Shown: piece by piece, positions 20,327 to 29,256 of the stretch
Layout of the letters: each line of letters begins with the position of its first letter
How positions within the stretch are numbered: the first letter of the stretch is position 1
Assembly: GCA_949474265.1 (NCBI GenBank)
Contig: CASXBC010000006.1
Coordinates: 1-53,931 of the forward strand
Length of the DNA: 53,931 bases
DNA from: an uncultured bacterium
Lineage (GTDB): Bacteria; Bacillota; Clostridia; Christensenellales; UBA1242
Direction: 5' to 3'
Program-made: the position numbers and the translations under genes
The notes under the pieces: model-generated
What the model was told of the DNA's origin: nothing
What the model saw: only the letters and a program-made list of their open reading frames with translations
Database searches by the model: none

Positions 20327-21073
20327 ATGAAGAAAGAAGTTGAGAAAAATATACATGAAGGACACAGAGAAAGGTTGGTCAGTTTGGCTGTTAATGCTGG
20401 GGTTGATGCAATGAGTGATGTGCAACTTGTGGAATTTTTCTTGACTTACATTTTCCCTCGTGGTGATGTCAATCCACTTGCTCACAGGCTTCTCAATAAG
20501 TTTGAAACCTTTACCCAAATCATCGAGGCAAATAAAAATGATTTAATCTCTGTTGAAGGAATTAATGAAAGGTCTGCAAACAAAATATCTTTGTTTAAAG
20601 AATTGTTTTATGCTTTTACAACAGCCAAGATGGGCAGAAAGTTTGTGGTAAAATGCAGAGCTGATATTATTGCGGTCGTTGAAGATTGTCTTAGATTTAG
20701 GACCACCGAAAACATGGTGCTTCTAGCACTTAGTGCCAGCAACATCATAACTCATAGAAGGCAATTTTGTGAAAACAACTCAGGCAGGGTTTCCATTTCA
20801 ATTATGGAGCTTACTACCTTTCTTGCTTCTTCCAAGCCAGCTTCAATTGTTGTTGCTCATTGTCATCCCTTTGGAAAGGCAATGCCATCAGAAAGTGATG
20901 ATGAGGGCTTTAAGTTGGCGTCTGATGTTTGTCATACTTGTGGAGTGAATCTTATTGATTCTTACATAGTTGGCGAAGAAGGTGTTTACAGTCAAAAAGA
21001 AGAAAAGCTGGTAAGAAGATATTATGATGTTGAAGAGCTTAAAGATGCTTTTAAGGACATTAGTTTTCAATAA
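20327..21073 (+). CDS. RadC-like JAB/MPN-domain protein, copy 1
   Basis: This 248-aa protein has an N-terminal helix-hairpin-helix-like segment (VEGINERSANKI, near 70-82) and a C-terminal JAB/MPN+ domain. The metal-binding pattern H-x-H-x7-S-x2-D is complete at H178, H180, S188 and D191, although the usual HxHPSG reads HCHPFG. RadC-family proteins are widespread and often lie next to mobile or accessory genes, and their biochemical role is unsettled. ATG 20327 has GGAGG at 20317-20321 and lies 15 nt after the giant lipoprotein stop with no terminator between, so the two are probably co-transcribed. A paralogue at 30398-31123 has the same motif at the same residue numbers. DNA binding or metallo-hydrolase activity is inferred from the family. 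Confidence 0.85.
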   Translation: MKKEVEKNIHEGHRERLVSLAVNAGVDAMSDVQLVEFFLTYIFPRGDVNPLAHRLLNKFETFTQIIEANKNDLISVEGINERSANKISLFKELFYAFTTAKMGRKFVVKCRADIIAVVEDCLRFRTTENMVLLALSASNIITHRRQFCENNSGRVSISIMELTTFLASSKPASIVVAHCHPFGKAMPSESDDEGFKLASDVCHTCGVNLIDSYIVGEEGVYSQKEEKLVRRYYDVEELKDAFKDISFQ

Positions 21074-21100
21074 AAAAGGTCAAAAACTTGACCTTTTTTT
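21072..21100 (+). terminator. Terminator of the giant lipoprotein-radC operon
   Basis: A perfect 12-bp stem pairs 21072-21083 with 21088-21099, with loop AAAC and a long T run. It overlaps the last base of the stop codon of the RadC-like gene. The A tract on the 5' side could also let it work on the minus strand. Confidence 0.9.
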
Positions 21101-21136
21101 TATTATCAAAGCTTTATAATTTAATTTTAATTTTGC

Positions 21137-21169
21137 AAAAAAGTTGATACATAAGAGATTTTTTATGTA
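21137..21169 (-). terminator. Possible terminator of the minus-strand winged-helix gene
   Basis: TACATAA at 21148-21154 and TTATGTA at 21163-21169 form a 7-bp stem with an 8-base loop. On the minus strand it is followed after 5 nt by a T run (bases 21142-21137). It lies just beyond the stop of the minus-strand gene. The gap between stem and T run makes it a weak call. Confidence 0.4.
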
Positions 21170-21183
21170 AATTTGCTGAATTT

Positions 21184-21567
21184 TTAAAGAATTTTAATAA
21201 AACAAAAACAGATTAAAGAGCCTAAAAATGAGCCTAGAAATGCCATTAAAAAGCACACAAGAATGAAAATGGCTTTGCTTTTGTTTTTTTCACTTGGTGT
21301 TTTTAGATGTTTTGGCTTTTCTGTTTCTAAAAGCTCAAAACCATACGGAAGAACGGCAATACAGTATGTGTCATCATCATCATATTTTATTGAGATGATG
21401 TCTTGTCTTTCAAGGTGTGTTAATATATGTTTAACAGCCTCGCTATCCATGCGAAAATGACGTGGCAGTGACATAATTATATCTGACACTTCCACTATGT
21501 GATAGTTTCCATTTCCACATTCTTTTGAAAGAATATTGAGGACAAGTTTTGATTTTGTATCCAACAT
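21184..21567 (-). CDS. Small winged-helix-like protein with C-terminal membrane segment (A)
   Basis: This 127-aa protein starts MLDTKSKLVLNIL if the ATG at 21567 is used; an in-frame ATG at 21597 would add 10 residues. Neither start has a good ribosome site. The first start is preferred because it aligns with the neighbouring paralogue. Residues 1-80 look like a small alpha/beta winged-helix module, followed by a charged linker (KPKHLKTPSEKNKSK) and a hydrophobic C-terminal helix rich in L, F and G. The divergent gene at 21650 has the same layout and a similar sequence, which supports both as real genes. No named family was recognised. A membrane-tethered regulator is possible but unproven. 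Confidence 0.7.
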   Translation of the reverse strand: MLDTKSKLVLNILSKECGNGNYHIVEVSDIIMSLPRHFRMDSEAVKHILTHLERQDIISIKYDDDDTYCIAVLPYGFELLETEKPKHLKTPSEKNKSKAIFILVCFLMAFLGSFLGSLICFCFIKIL

Positions 21568-21649
21568 AATTTTATTTTGTCTGTTTTCAAAAAACATTAT
21601 ACATGCTCTATTGTATGTTTTAGCAAGTTTTGGAGAAACTTATTTTGAT

Positions 21650-22009
21650 ATGACAAGGAAAGAAAAAATGGTTATGTCGTATCTGTGCAACAAGTGCCAA
21701 CGAAACAAAACCTATCTAATCTCTCCGCAAGAAATCGCTGAGGTGCTTGCAAAAAAATATATTGTTTCAGTGGAAGAGATTGATGAAATTATGGTTTCAC
21801 TTTCAAATGATAATCTCATAGAGTTTGTGGTGTCGGATGGGAAAAATGGTTACTATTATTGTGTGACGCTAAAAAAGAACGGACAGACTTTTGTTGCAGA
21901 TACCAAAAAGAGCAGAAAGACTTTTGGGCTGTTGGTGCTTAGAAGTTGTTTTTTGGCGACTGTATCATTTATCTTTGGTATAATCCTGCGAGCTATTTTT
22001 AAAAGTTGA
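21650..22009 (+). CDS. Small winged-helix-like protein with C-terminal membrane segment (B)
   Basis: This 119-aa protein starts MTRKEKMVMSYL if ATG 21650 is used. A second ATG at 21668 has the better ribosome site (AAGGA at 21655-21659, 8-nt spacing), so the true start may be six codons later. The longer open frame upstream of 21650 runs into the divergent gene and is not supported. The N-terminal 85 residues resemble a winged helix (PQEIAEVLAKKY then EEIDEIMVSL). A basic linker and one hydrophobic C-terminal helix (about residues 95-115) follow. It matches the divergent neighbour in order of parts and in sequence. It ends in TGA, which shows that TGA is a stop codon here. Its function is unknown. 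Confidence 0.72.
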   Translation: MTRKEKMVMSYLCNKCQRNKTYLISPQEIAEVLAKKYIVSVEEIDEIMVSLSNDNLIEFVVSDGKNGYYYCVTLKKNGQTFVADTKKSRKTFGLLVLRSCFLATVSFIFGIILRAIFKS

Positions 22010-22028
22010 TTTGAGAGAAAAATTGTGC

Positions 22029-22057
22029 TTGAAAAATTGTTATACTTCTGGTATAAT
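22029..22057 (+). promoter_or_regulatory. Sigma-A promoter of the transglutaminase-like gene
   Basis: TTGAAA at 22029-22034 and a perfect TATAAT at 22052-22057 are 17 nt apart. The predicted leader is about 20 nt and contains GGAGG at 22072-22076. Confidence 0.8.
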
Positions 22058-22083
22058 AATTTTTGTTTTATGGAGGACAAACT

Positions 22084-22626
22084 ATGCCATTTGAGGTGAA
22101 AGCTTTTGCTGTAAATGAAGAAGAGAAACATTTTAGAGCAGAACTTGAAAAAGAATATCAAGAGAAAATTAGACTTATTGCAATGAGGGCAAAAGGTAAC
22201 AGCAATTTTATGTTTAAGGCTTCCATTTGCAAAAGGTTGTTTGAGTGGTTTTGTTCAAACACTAGATACGATTTTGATATTTTAAAAAACAAGAGAGAGA
22301 ATGGGAGTTTTCGTGCAATTGAATACCCCTACAAAAACTCAGTGATTACTAGCAATGAAAAATATGCGGTTGTCCTTCTTGGCAAAGGTGGATGTACTGC
22401 TTTTGCTGAAGCATTTAAGGATGTTTGTGATTTACTTCAAATAGATTGCAAAGTTGTTAGTGGCAAAGATAAAAATGTTATTTTGCAAAGCTTTAGAATT
22501 GCACATTCTTGGAATGAGGTCACTATTGACGGAAAGAGAAGGACAATTGACTTAGACCCACATTATAGAGCATACATGACTGCACCAATGACAAGTCAGA
22601 CATTTACAATTAAAAACAAAACCTAA
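22084..22626 (+). CDS. Cytoplasmic transglutaminase-like (papain-fold) protein
   Basis: ATG 22084 has GGAGG eight bases upstream, giving 180 residues; in-frame codons further upstream lie before the ribosome site. A Cys-His-Asp triad typical of the transglutaminase-like superfamily is visible: GGCTAFAEAF with C104, then AHSWNEV with H141, then TIDLDPHY with D156 (or D158). No signal peptide or membrane segment is present, so it should act in the cytoplasm. Bacterial members are mostly proteases or peptide-processing enzymes rather than true cross-linking enzymes. The substrate is unknown. It has its own promoter and terminator and so looks monocistronic. Confidence 0.78.
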   Translation: MPFEVKAFAVNEEEKHFRAELEKEYQEKIRLIAMRAKGNSNFMFKASICKRLFEWFCSNTRYDFDILKNKRENGSFRAIEYPYKNSVITSNEKYAVVLLGKGGCTAFAEAFKDVCDLLQIDCKVVSGKDKNVILQSFRIAHSWNEVTIDGKRRTIDLDPHYRAYMTAPMTSQTFTIKNKT

Positions 22627-22641
22627 TCATTTCAAAAATCA

Positions 22642-22683
22642 TATACCATGCTACTTGAGTTGAGTGTGGTATAAATTTTTTGG
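22642..22683 (+). terminator. Terminator after the transglutaminase-like gene
   Basis: TATACCATGCT (22642-22652) pairs with 22663-22673 over 11 bp including two G·U pairs, with a 10-base loop and then AAATTTTTT. It is the only hairpin before uvrB. Confidence 0.6.
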
Positions 22684-22699
22684 AAAAACCAAAAATTGT

Positions 22700-22728
22700 T
22701 TAGAATAACGTAAAAGGTTTGTTATAAT
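22700..22728 (+). promoter_or_regulatory. uvrB promoter, leaderless arrangement
   Basis: TATAAT at 22723-22728 ends six bases before the uvrB ATG at 22735, so the predicted +1 is at or next to the A of the start codon. A weak -35 (TTAGAA, 22700-22705) lies 17 nt upstream. The nearest purine-rich stretch, AAAGG at about 22713-22717, is too far from the ATG to be a ribosome site. Confidence 0.62.
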
Positions 22729-22734
22729 AAAATT

Positions 22735-24702
22735 ATGGAAGAAAAATTTGTTTTACATTCTAAATATAAGCCAGCTGGTGACCAAATAACTGCAATTGAA
22801 AAGCTTGCAGAGGGTATTGAAGATGGTTTGAAAGACCAAGTGCTTTTGGGAGTTACAGGTTCTGGAAAGACTTTTACCATGGCAAACATAATTGAGAAGG
22901 TTCAAAAACCTACACTTGTAATTGCTCACAACAAGACTTTGGCTGCTCAGCTTTGCAATGAATTTCGTGAGTTTTTCCCAAACAATAGAGTGGAATATTT
23001 TGTAAGCTATTATGATTATTATCAGCCAGAAGCATATATCATCTCTACAGATACTTACATTGAGAAGGACATGAGTGTCAATGAAGATATTGACAAGTTG
23101 CGTTCTTCTGCCACCTCTTCAGTGCTTGAAAGAAGGGATACAATTATTGTGGCTTCAGTATCTTGCATTTATGGACTTGGAAGCCCAGATGAATATCACA
23201 ATTTGCATATTTCACTTCGTGCAGGAGAAGAAGTTGACAGAGATGATTTAATAAACCATCTTATATCTATTCAATACAGTAGAAATGATATTGATTTTAA
23301 GAGAACCACCTTTAGGGTTAAGGGTGATGTACTTGATATTTTTCCTGCAAACCAATCAGAAATGGCTGTGCGTGTCAGATTTTTTGGTGATGAGATAGAG
23401 AAGATTTACGAGTTTGACCCTATCACAGGGAATATGATAAATGAGCTTTCTTATGTTGCGATTTACCCAGCTACGCATTATGCTGTTGGTGCAGACACTC
23501 TCAAAAATGCTTTATCACAAATTGAAAAAGACAGGCAAGAGGCAATTGTCAAATTTGAAGCGGCAGGAAAGCCTATTGAAGCTGAGCGAATTGGTCAAAG
23601 AGTAGCATACGATATTGAAATGATGAGAGAAGTGGGCTATTGCAGTGGTATTGAAAATTATTCTAGATATTTTGATGGGAGGCGACCAGGAGAAGCTCCA
23701 TACACTCTTATTGATTACTTTCCAAAAGACTTTTTAACAATCATTGATGAAAGTCACATGACTTTGCCACAAGTGCGTGCAATGTACAATGGCGACAAGG
23801 CAAGAAAAACATCTCTTGTTGAGTTTGGCTTTAGACTTGAGGCCGCAAAAGACAACAGACCACTGAAGTTTGAAGAGTTTGAGAAAAAACTTAAACAGAC
23901 TATCTATGTTTCGGCGACCCCTGCAAAATACGAATTGGATAAGGCTGGGCAAGTTGTTGAACAAGTTATCAGGCCTACAGGCTTGCTTGACCCAAAAATT
24001 GAGCTTAGACCAATTAAAAATCAGGTTGAAGAGCTTATGGTTGAGTGTAAAAAGACAATTGAAAAAGGTGCAAGGGTGCTTGTCACTACATTGACCAAGA
24101 AGATGGCTGAGAGCTTGACAACATATCTTGCTGACAGAGAATTTAAGGTGAAATATCTTCATTCTGAGATTGACACAATGGAGAGAGTTGAAATCATCAA
24201 TGGTCTTCGTCAGGGAGAATTTGACATTCTGGTCGGCATCAATCTTCTTAGAGAGGGACTTGATATGCCAGAGGTTGAACTTGTTTGCATTTTGGATGCT
24301 GACAAAGAGGGATTTTTGAGAAGTGAGGGGGCTCTTATTCAGACCATTGGTCGTGCAGCTAGAAATGCAAATGGAAGAGTAATTATGTTTGCCGACACGA
24401 TAACAAAGTCTATGCAAAATGCTATTGATGAAACAAATAGAAGAAGAAATATTCAAGAGCAGTTTAATCTTGAAAACAACATTGTGCCAAAGACAATTAT
24501 TAAAGAAATTAAAAACACTTTGGATATAAGTAAGAAAGTTGAAAAAGAGACCATTGCTAGAAAAGATATACCAAAAGAAATTGACAGATTGACTTCAATG
24601 ATGAAGATAGCATCTTCTCAACTTGATTTTGAGAGAGCGATAGAACTTAGAAATAAAATTGCAAATTTGAAAAAACGATTAAACAAAAAAGAAACAATTT
24701 AG
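22735..24702 (+). CDS. uvrB: Excinuclease ABC subunit B
   Basis: The 655-aa length is normal for UvrB, the damage-verifying helicase-like subunit of nucleotide excision repair. Walker A is GVTGSGKT at residues 39-46. The beta-hairpin region contains [16 protein letters not shown] box, a helicase C-terminal half ending in QTIGRAARN, and a C-terminal UVR motif ([14 protein letters not shown]), which contacts UvrC in other bacteria, are all present. It appears to be translated from a leaderless mRNA. uvrA lies downstream after three unrelated genes; no uvrC is in the window. The stop codon is built into the terminator hairpin. Confidence 0.98.
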   Translation: MEEKFVLHSKYKPAGDQITAIEKLAEGIEDGLKDQVLLGVTGSGKTFTMANIIEKVQKPTLVIAHNKTLAAQLCNEFREFFPNNRVEYFVSYYDYYQPEAYIISTDTYIEKDMSVNEDIDKLRSSATSSVLERRDTIIVASVSCIYGLGSPDEYHNLHISLRAGEEVDRDDLINHLISIQYSRNDIDFKRTTFRVKGDVLDIFPANQSEMAVRVRFFGDEIEKIYEFDPITGNMINELSYVAIYPATHYAVGADTLKNALSQIEKDRQEAIVKFEAAGKPIEAERIGQRVAYDIEMMREVGYCSGIENYSRYFDGRRPGEAPYTLIDYFPKDFLTIIDESHMTLPQVRAMYNGDKARKTSLVEFGFRLEAAKDNRPLKFEEFEKKLKQTIYVSATPAKYELDKAGQVVEQVIRPTGLLDPKIELRPIKNQVEELMVECKKTIEKGARVLVTTLTKKMAESLTTYLADREFKVKYLHSEIDTMERVEIINGLRQGEFDILVGINLLREGLDMPEVELVCILDADKEGFLRSEGALIQTIGRAARNANGRVIMFADTITKSMQNAIDETNRRRNIQEQFNLENNIVPKTIIKEIKNTLDISKKVEKETIARKDIPKEIDRLTSMMKIASSQLDFERAIELRNKIANLKKRLNKKETI

Positions 24703-24726
24703 GTATTGACAATCAATACCTTTTTT
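24702..24726 (+). terminator. uvrB terminator overlapping the stop codon
   Basis: GGTATTGA (24702-24709) and TCAATACC (24713-24720) form a perfect 8-bp stem with loop CAA and six T. The first base of the stem is the last base of the uvrB stop codon. The stem and loop also contain the -35 box of the next promoter. Confidence 0.85.
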
Positions 24727-24734
24727 ATTATTAT
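24706..24734 (+). promoter_or_regulatory. Promoter superimposed on the uvrB terminator
   Basis: A perfect TTGACA at 24706-24711 lies inside the terminator stem-loop. TATTAT at 24729-24734 follows after exactly 17 nt. The predicted start is about 24741, immediately before the GAGGA ribosome site (24742-24746) of the next gene. Confidence 0.7.
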
Positions 24735-24751
24735 TTATAGTGAGGAAAAAC

Positions 24752-25327
24752 ATGGAAAATAATGATGTTGAAGAAAGAAAAAGACTGAAGAATGAAATTA
24801 GTGTGCTTGCAATGGCAAAGGACATAAAATTTGTTTTAAAGAAAAAAGGTTTCAGAGATGGTAAAACAAGAATGGGGGCTAGATATTTTTTCGTAGAGCC
24901 TTTTGACATTTCTAAACCTGTTGAGAGCGAAAAACTAAAGAGAATTAGAGAAGCAAAAATCAAAAAACAAGAAAGATTTTTGAAAGTTGGCATGGTTGAA
25001 TTTGAGCATCCATTGAGTTTAGGTGAAGATAAATTTGTTGGACCAATAATCAAATATTGTCTTGAGAAAATTCTTCAAAATTTAGGGGAGGAAAAAGTTG
25101 AAGGGCTTACAAAGACAGGTGCTGTTTTTTCTGTAAGAAAAAAGATTGTGCCAGAGAATTTGGAAACCAGAACAGCAACTGTTCAGGCAATAATTTTTCA
25201 ACCTGTCAAAAAAGATGAGTTGAAAGAGATAAAAAATCAACATGTGATTGTTGGGAAAGAAATTTTGTCTCCAACAAGCATAGAAGAAAAAATTGTGGCT
25301 TACCAAAAAGATGGCAAGCAAAAATAG
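24752..25327 (+). CDS. Uncharacterised protein, tandem paralogue A
   Basis: This 191-aa soluble protein starts at ATG 24752, five bases after GAGGA; an earlier in-frame GTG overlaps the ribosome site and is rejected. It is rich in Lys and Glu. I recognise no named family. It is clearly related to the next gene: both share (F/Y)-x-VEP-x-(D/E)-IS in the first third, K-(F/Y)-VGP followed by C-x3-IL-x-NL in the middle, and AFSV or VFSV shortly after. It has no signal peptide, membrane helix or obvious catalytic motif. It begins a three-gene run between uvrB and uvrA. A link with excision repair is suggested only by position. Confidence 0.75.
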   Translation: MENNDVEERKRLKNEISVLAMAKDIKFVLKKKGFRDGKTRMGARYFFVEPFDISKPVESEKLKRIREAKIKKQERFLKVGMVEFEHPLSLGEDKFVGPIIKYCLEKILQNLGEEKVEGLTKTGAVFSVRKKIVPENLETRTATVQAIIFQPVKKDELKEIKNQHVIVGKEILSPTSIEEKIVAYQKDGKQK

Positions 25328-25336
25328 AGGTAAAAT

Positions 25337-25882
25337 ATGGAAGTGGTTTTTCCTGTTGAAAGGATTTTGAAATTGGCGACGTGTATCAAGCTTGTCAAAA
25401 ATGAAAAGCTTGACCATAGACGATTTTCTAGAGGTTGTATTTGTTATGTTGAACCTGTGGAAATAAGCTCTATGTGCTGTTTGAAAGATGTTAAACCAAT
25501 AAAAAAAGCAACACTTAAATTAATTAAGTCTTTCAAATATCATCACTCAACTGTTGGCTATAAGGGGAAGTATGTTGGACCAAAGGTTGAAGAGTGTATG
25601 TTTGCAATTTTGGAGAATCTTAGCACACAGCAAGTAAAAGAAATGTACAATGAAGGCATTGCTTTCTCTGTCAAAGAGATTTCAGGTCTATCTTTTGAAG
25701 ATATGCAAAACCTGACAACTACAGTTGAGATAAAAGTTTACAAAGACAAGAGTGGTAAAATTCCTGACGAGATTTTGGCACAGCCTGTTAAGTATAGTGG
25801 AAGGGAATTTGCTCCAGAAGAAATAAAAGAAGGAGTTTGCTCTTCTGCCAAATGTTTTGATTTGAGAGCTAGAGTAAGATAA
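25337..25882 (+). CDS. Uncharacterised protein, tandem paralogue B
   Basis: This 181-aa protein starts at ATG 25337. Its ribosome site AGAGGT overlaps the stop codon of paralogue A, so the two are probably translationally coupled. Shared features with A are YVEPVEIS, KYVGPKVEECMFAILENL and AFSV. It has more cysteines than A (CIC, MCC and CSSAKC among them), but their spacing does not form a recognisable zinc finger. Function unknown. The tandem duplication is seen directly in the translation. Confidence 0.75.
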   Translation: MEVVFPVERILKLATCIKLVKNEKLDHRRFSRGCICYVEPVEISSMCCLKDVKPIKKATLKLIKSFKYHHSTVGYKGKYVGPKVEECMFAILENLSTQQVKEMYNEGIAFSVKEISGLSFEDMQNLTTTVEIKVYKDKSGKIPDEILAQPVKYSGREFAPEEIKEGVCSSAKCFDLRARVR

Positions 25883-25915
25883 TGTAAATAAAGCATTATT
25901 TTATTGGAGGAATAT

Positions 25916-26278
25916 ATGTTAAAAGTAGTAATTGAAGTTTTGTTTTTGGCAGTTATGCAGGCAAATAATTCTTTGTGTCATGAAGAATTGGTGCCTGTAA
26001 AACAAGAAAACTTAATGAGCTCTAATATAAAGATTACTAGAGAAATTGATGAAACTGTGGATAATTCAAGTGAGAATGTGTCAGAGAAAGAAGAAGAGTC
26101 AAAAAATGGAGATAGTTTGTTTGCACACAGAATGATTCTTTCAACTTCATTGGGAACAAGTGCTGGAGTCGCAGGTTTTGCTATTTATATGTCAAGAAAA
26201 AAAGCGGGTTCTAAAGAAGAAAAAGATGAAGAAGTGTTTGATAGCAAAAAAAATAGAAATGAAGACAAAAGTAAGTAA
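25916..26278 (+). CDS. Small acidic membrane or surface protein
   Basis: This 120-aa protein starts at ATG 25916, five bases after GGAGG (25906-25910). Its N-terminus (MLKVVIEVLFLAVMQA) looks like a short signal sequence or membrane helix. A Ser/Glu-rich stretch follows (SSENVSEKEEES), then a second hydrophobic segment near 80-97 (LGTSAGVAGFAIYM) and a charged, basic and acidic tail. The layout recalls a surface protein anchored by a C-terminal helix, but there is no LPXTG. It ends the run that starts at 24752. No family recognised. Confidence 0.6.
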   Translation: MLKVVIEVLFLAVMQANNSLCHEELVPVKQENLMSSNIKITREIDETVDNSSENVSEKEEESKNGDSLFAHRMILSTSLGTSAGVAGFAIYMSRKKAGSKEEKDEEVFDSKKNRNEDKSK

Positions 26279-26300
26279 AATTTATTTAAAAATTTAAAAA

Positions 26301-26324
26301 GCCACATATTAAATGTGGTTTTTT
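26301..26324 (+). terminator. Terminator before uvrA
   Basis: CCACAT (26302-26307) and ATGTGG (26313-26318) form a stem with loop ATTAA, extended by flanking A/T pairs, followed by TTTTTT. It ends the three-gene unit begun at 24752. Confidence 0.82.
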
Positions 26325-26325
26325 G

Positions 26326-26356
26326 TTGTTATTTTTGTGCTAAAATGTGTTAAAAT
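26326..26356 (+). promoter_or_regulatory. Probable uvrA promoter with extended -10
   Basis: TGTTAAAAT at 26348-26356 is an extended -10. A poor -35 (TTGTTA, 26326-26331) is 19 nt away. The extended -10 may compensate. Confidence 0.45.
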
Positions 26357-26385
26357 CATTATGAAAAATACTTAGGAGTTTGTTT

Positions 26386-29202
26386 GTGAAAAATTCGATA
26401 ATTATTAGAGGGGCAAAAGAAAATAACCTTAAAAATGTAAACCTTGAAATCCCAAGAGATAAACTTGTGGTGTTTACAGGAGTTAGTGGTTCTGGAAAAT
26501 CATCTCTTGCTTTTGGGACCATTTTTGCTGAAGGGCAGAGGAGATATATTGAAAGCTTGTCGTCTTATGCTAGACAATTCTTGGGACAAACTCAAAAGCC
26601 AGATGTTGAAGTGATTGAGGGGCTTTCTCCTGCAATTTCTATTGACCAAAAAACGACAAACAGAAATCCTCGTTCGACAGTGGGGACTGTTACAGAAATT
26701 TATGATTATCTTAGACTTTTGTTTGCAAGGGTTGGCACTCCTTATTGTCCACATTGTCACAAGGCGGTCAAGCAACAGACTATTGACCAAATAGTCGATT
26801 CGATAAAAGAGCTTGGAGAAGGAACGAAGCTCACTGTTTTTGCTCCTGTGGTCAGAGGACAAAAAGGCAGACATGAAAAGCTGTTTGACTCTCTCAAGAA
26901 AAGTGGTTTTGTCAGAGTTGAAGTAGATGGAAACATATTTACGCTTGATGAAACAATTGCTCTTGACAAAAATATAAAACATGACATCAATGTTGTGGTA
27001 GACAGAATTGTTTTGAAAGACGGCAAAGACTCAAGACTCACAGAGAGTTTGGAAACTGCTCTTAAGTTGGCAGATGGTCTTGTGCTTGTTGGTTCAGAAG
27101 AAAACAGAGAACTTTATTCAACCAACTATGCATGTCCAGAATGTGGGTGGACTTTGGAAGAAATTTCTCCAAGGTTGTTCTCTTTTAATGCACCTTATGG
27201 AGCATGCCCTCATTGTACAGGGCTTGGCTATAATTTGGATATAGATGAATCAGCAGTGCTTAAAAACAGTGAGCTTTCAATCAGTGAAGGAGCCTTCAAT
27301 CTGACAGGTTGGAGAATGGAAGAAGGCTCTATGGCAAGGGCTTATTTTGTTTCTCTTTCAAAACAATATGATATAGATTTGAATACGCCTGTTAAAAAGC
27401 TTTCTAAGGATAAAATAAAAATCCTTCTTTATGGCTCTGGAACAGATAAAATTGATGTTGAAGTACAAAATTCTTTTGGAAAAAGAACTATGTCGGTTGT
27501 TTTTGAAGGAATAATCAACAATTTGCGAAGAAGATACAAAGAAACATCAAGTGAATATGTAAAGTTTGAAATTGGCAGATTTATGAGAGAGCAAAAGTGT
27601 CGTGTGTGTGGCGGAAAGAGACTTAATGAATCTGCTCTGTCTATCAAGATTGACAGAAAGGATATTGATGATTATTGTTCATTATCAGTGAGGACACTCA
27701 TTCCTATTTTTGAAACATTGCCATTAAATAAAGCACAGATGCAAATTGCAGAGCCAATTTTGAAAGAGGTTTTGGCAAGACTAAATTTTCTTCAGGACGT
27801 TGGATTGAGTTATCTTACCTTAAACCGCTCTGCAGAGACTTTGTCAGGTGGCGAAGCTCAGAGAATCCGTCTTGCGACACAAATTGGAAGCGGACTTGTT
27901 GGAGTGCTTTATATTTTGGATGAGCCTTCTATTGGTTTGCATCAAAGAGATAATGAAAAGCTTTTGGGAACACTCCAAAAACTTAAAAGTCTTGGCAACA
28001 CGCTTATTGTTGTCGAACACGATGAAGATACCATTCGCTCTGCGGATTTCTTGGTTGATGTTGGACCTTATGCTGGTGTGCATGGTGGAGAAATTGTTGC
28101 TGCTGGCACAGTTGATGAGGTTATGAAATCTAAAAATTCCATAACAGCTAAATTTTTGCGAGGAGAGGACAAGATAGAGATTCCGCAGGAAAGAAGAGTG
28201 CCAAAAGATTATCTCACTGTGCTTGGAGCAAAAGAAAACAATCTTAAAAACATTGATGTCAAAATTCCTACAGGGGTGTTCACTGTGGTGACAGGAGTTT
28301 CAGGTAGTGGAAAGTCAAGTCTTGTAAATGGCATCCTTTTCCCATATCTTTCAAATCTTTTAAACAACAGCAAACTTGAGCAGGGAGAATTTAAAGAGAT
28401 TAAAAACGCAGAAGTTTTGGACAAAGTCATAAACATTGACCAAGCACCAATTGGAAGGACACCAAGAAGCAACCCTGCAACTTACACAGGTGTGTTTACT
28501 GCAATAAGAGAACTTTTTTCTGCCACTCCAGATGCAAAAGCTAGGGGCTTTGGTCCAGGCAGGTTTAGTTTCAATATAAAGGGTGGAAGATGTGAAGCTT
28601 GCGAGGGTGCTGGCGTAAAAGAGATTGAGATGTATTTCTTGCCAGACATAACAGTGCCTTGTGAAGTTTGTCATGGAAAGAGATATAATCGTGAGACACT
28701 TGAAATCAAATACAAAGGAAAGAGTATAAGTGATGTGCTTGATATGACAGTTGAGCAGGCACTGACATTCTTTGAAAATATACCTTCAATCAAAACAAAA
28801 ATTCAGGCACTTTATGATGTGGGACTTTCTTATATCAAGTTGGGACAGCCAGCAACAACGCTTTCTGGTGGTGAAGCTCAAAGAGTTAAACTTGCGACGG
28901 AGCTTTCAAGAAGAGGTACCGGAAAGACAATGTATATCTTGGATGAGCCAACGACAGGACTTCACATGTATGATGTGAAAAAACTTATTGCCATTCTTCA
29001 AAGATTGATTGGTAGTGGAAACTCTGTTGTGGTTATTGAGCATAATCTTGATGTTATTAAATGTGCTGATTATATCATTGACATTGGTCCAGAAGGCGGT
29101 GATGAAGGGGGTACCATTGTTGCCGCAGGCACACCAGAAGAAATTGTTAAATGCAAAAATAGTCACACAGGTAGATTTTTGAAAAAGATTTTGGAAAACT
29201 AA
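26386..29202 (+). CDS. uvrA: Excinuclease ABC subunit A
   Basis: The start is GTG 26386, seven bases after AGGAG (26374-26378). An in-frame TTG at 26380 is one base from the ribosome site and is rejected. The 938-aa length is normal for UvrA, the DNA-damage sensor that loads UvrB. Two ABC-type ATPase modules are present with Walker [10 protein letters not shown] at 32-40 and 637-645, each paired with a LSGGEAQR signature. Zinc-finger cysteines are visible as CPECG with CPHC, and CEAC with [13 protein letters not shown]1653 gene follows after 54 nt with no clear terminator. Confidence 0.98.
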   Translation: MKNSIIIRGAKENNLKNVNLEIPRDKLVVFTGVSGSGKSSLAFGTIFAEGQRRYIESLSSYARQFLGQTQKPDVEVIEGLSPAISIDQKTTNRNPRSTVGTVTEIYDYLRLLFARVGTPYCPHCHKAVKQQTIDQIVDSIKELGEGTKLTVFAPVVRGQKGRHEKLFDSLKKSGFVRVEVDGNIFTLDETIALDKNIKHDINVVVDRIVLKDGKDSRLTESLETALKLADGLVLVGSEENRELYSTNYACPECGWTLEEISPRLFSFNAPYGACPHCTGLGYNLDIDESAVLKNSELSISEGAFNLTGWRMEEGSMARAYFVSLSKQYDIDLNTPVKKLSKDKIKILLYGSGTDKIDVEVQNSFGKRTMSVVFEGIINNLRRRYKETSSEYVKFEIGRFMREQKCRVCGGKRLNESALSIKIDRKDIDDYCSLSVRTLIPIFETLPLNKAQMQIAEPILKEVLARLNFLQDVGLSYLTLNRSAETLSGGEAQRIRLATQIGSGLVGVLYILDEPSIGLHQRDNEKLLGTLQKLKSLGNTLIVVEHDEDTIRSADFLVDVGPYAGVHGGEIVAAGTVDEVMKSKNSITAKFLRGEDKIEIPQERRVPKDYLTVLGAKENNLKNIDVKIPTGVFTVVTGVSGSGKSSLVNGILFPYLSNLLNNSKLEQGEFKEIKNAEVLDKVINIDQAPIGRTPRSNPATYTGVFTAIRELFSATPDAKARGFGPGRFSFNIKGGRCEACEGAGVKEIEMYFLPDITVPCEVCHGKRYNRETLEIKYKGKSISDVLDMTVEQALTFFENIPSIKTKIQALYDVGLSYIKLGQPATTLSGGEAQRVKLATELSRRGTGKTMYILDEPTTGLHMYDVKKLIAILQRLIGSGNSVVVIEHNLDVIKCADYIIDIGPEGGDEGGTIVAAGTPEEIVKCKNSHTGRFLKKILEN

Positions 29203-29256
29203 ATCTTTGCTTAAAAAATGAGTTAGCTTATTTTTGTTGGCTGCAAAGGAGAAAAA

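Noticed and set aside
21088-21120. Promoter TTGACC with TATAAT in the terminator after radC copy 1
   Set aside because: The spacer is 21 nt and the next gene lies on the opposite strand, so there is nothing for it to drive.
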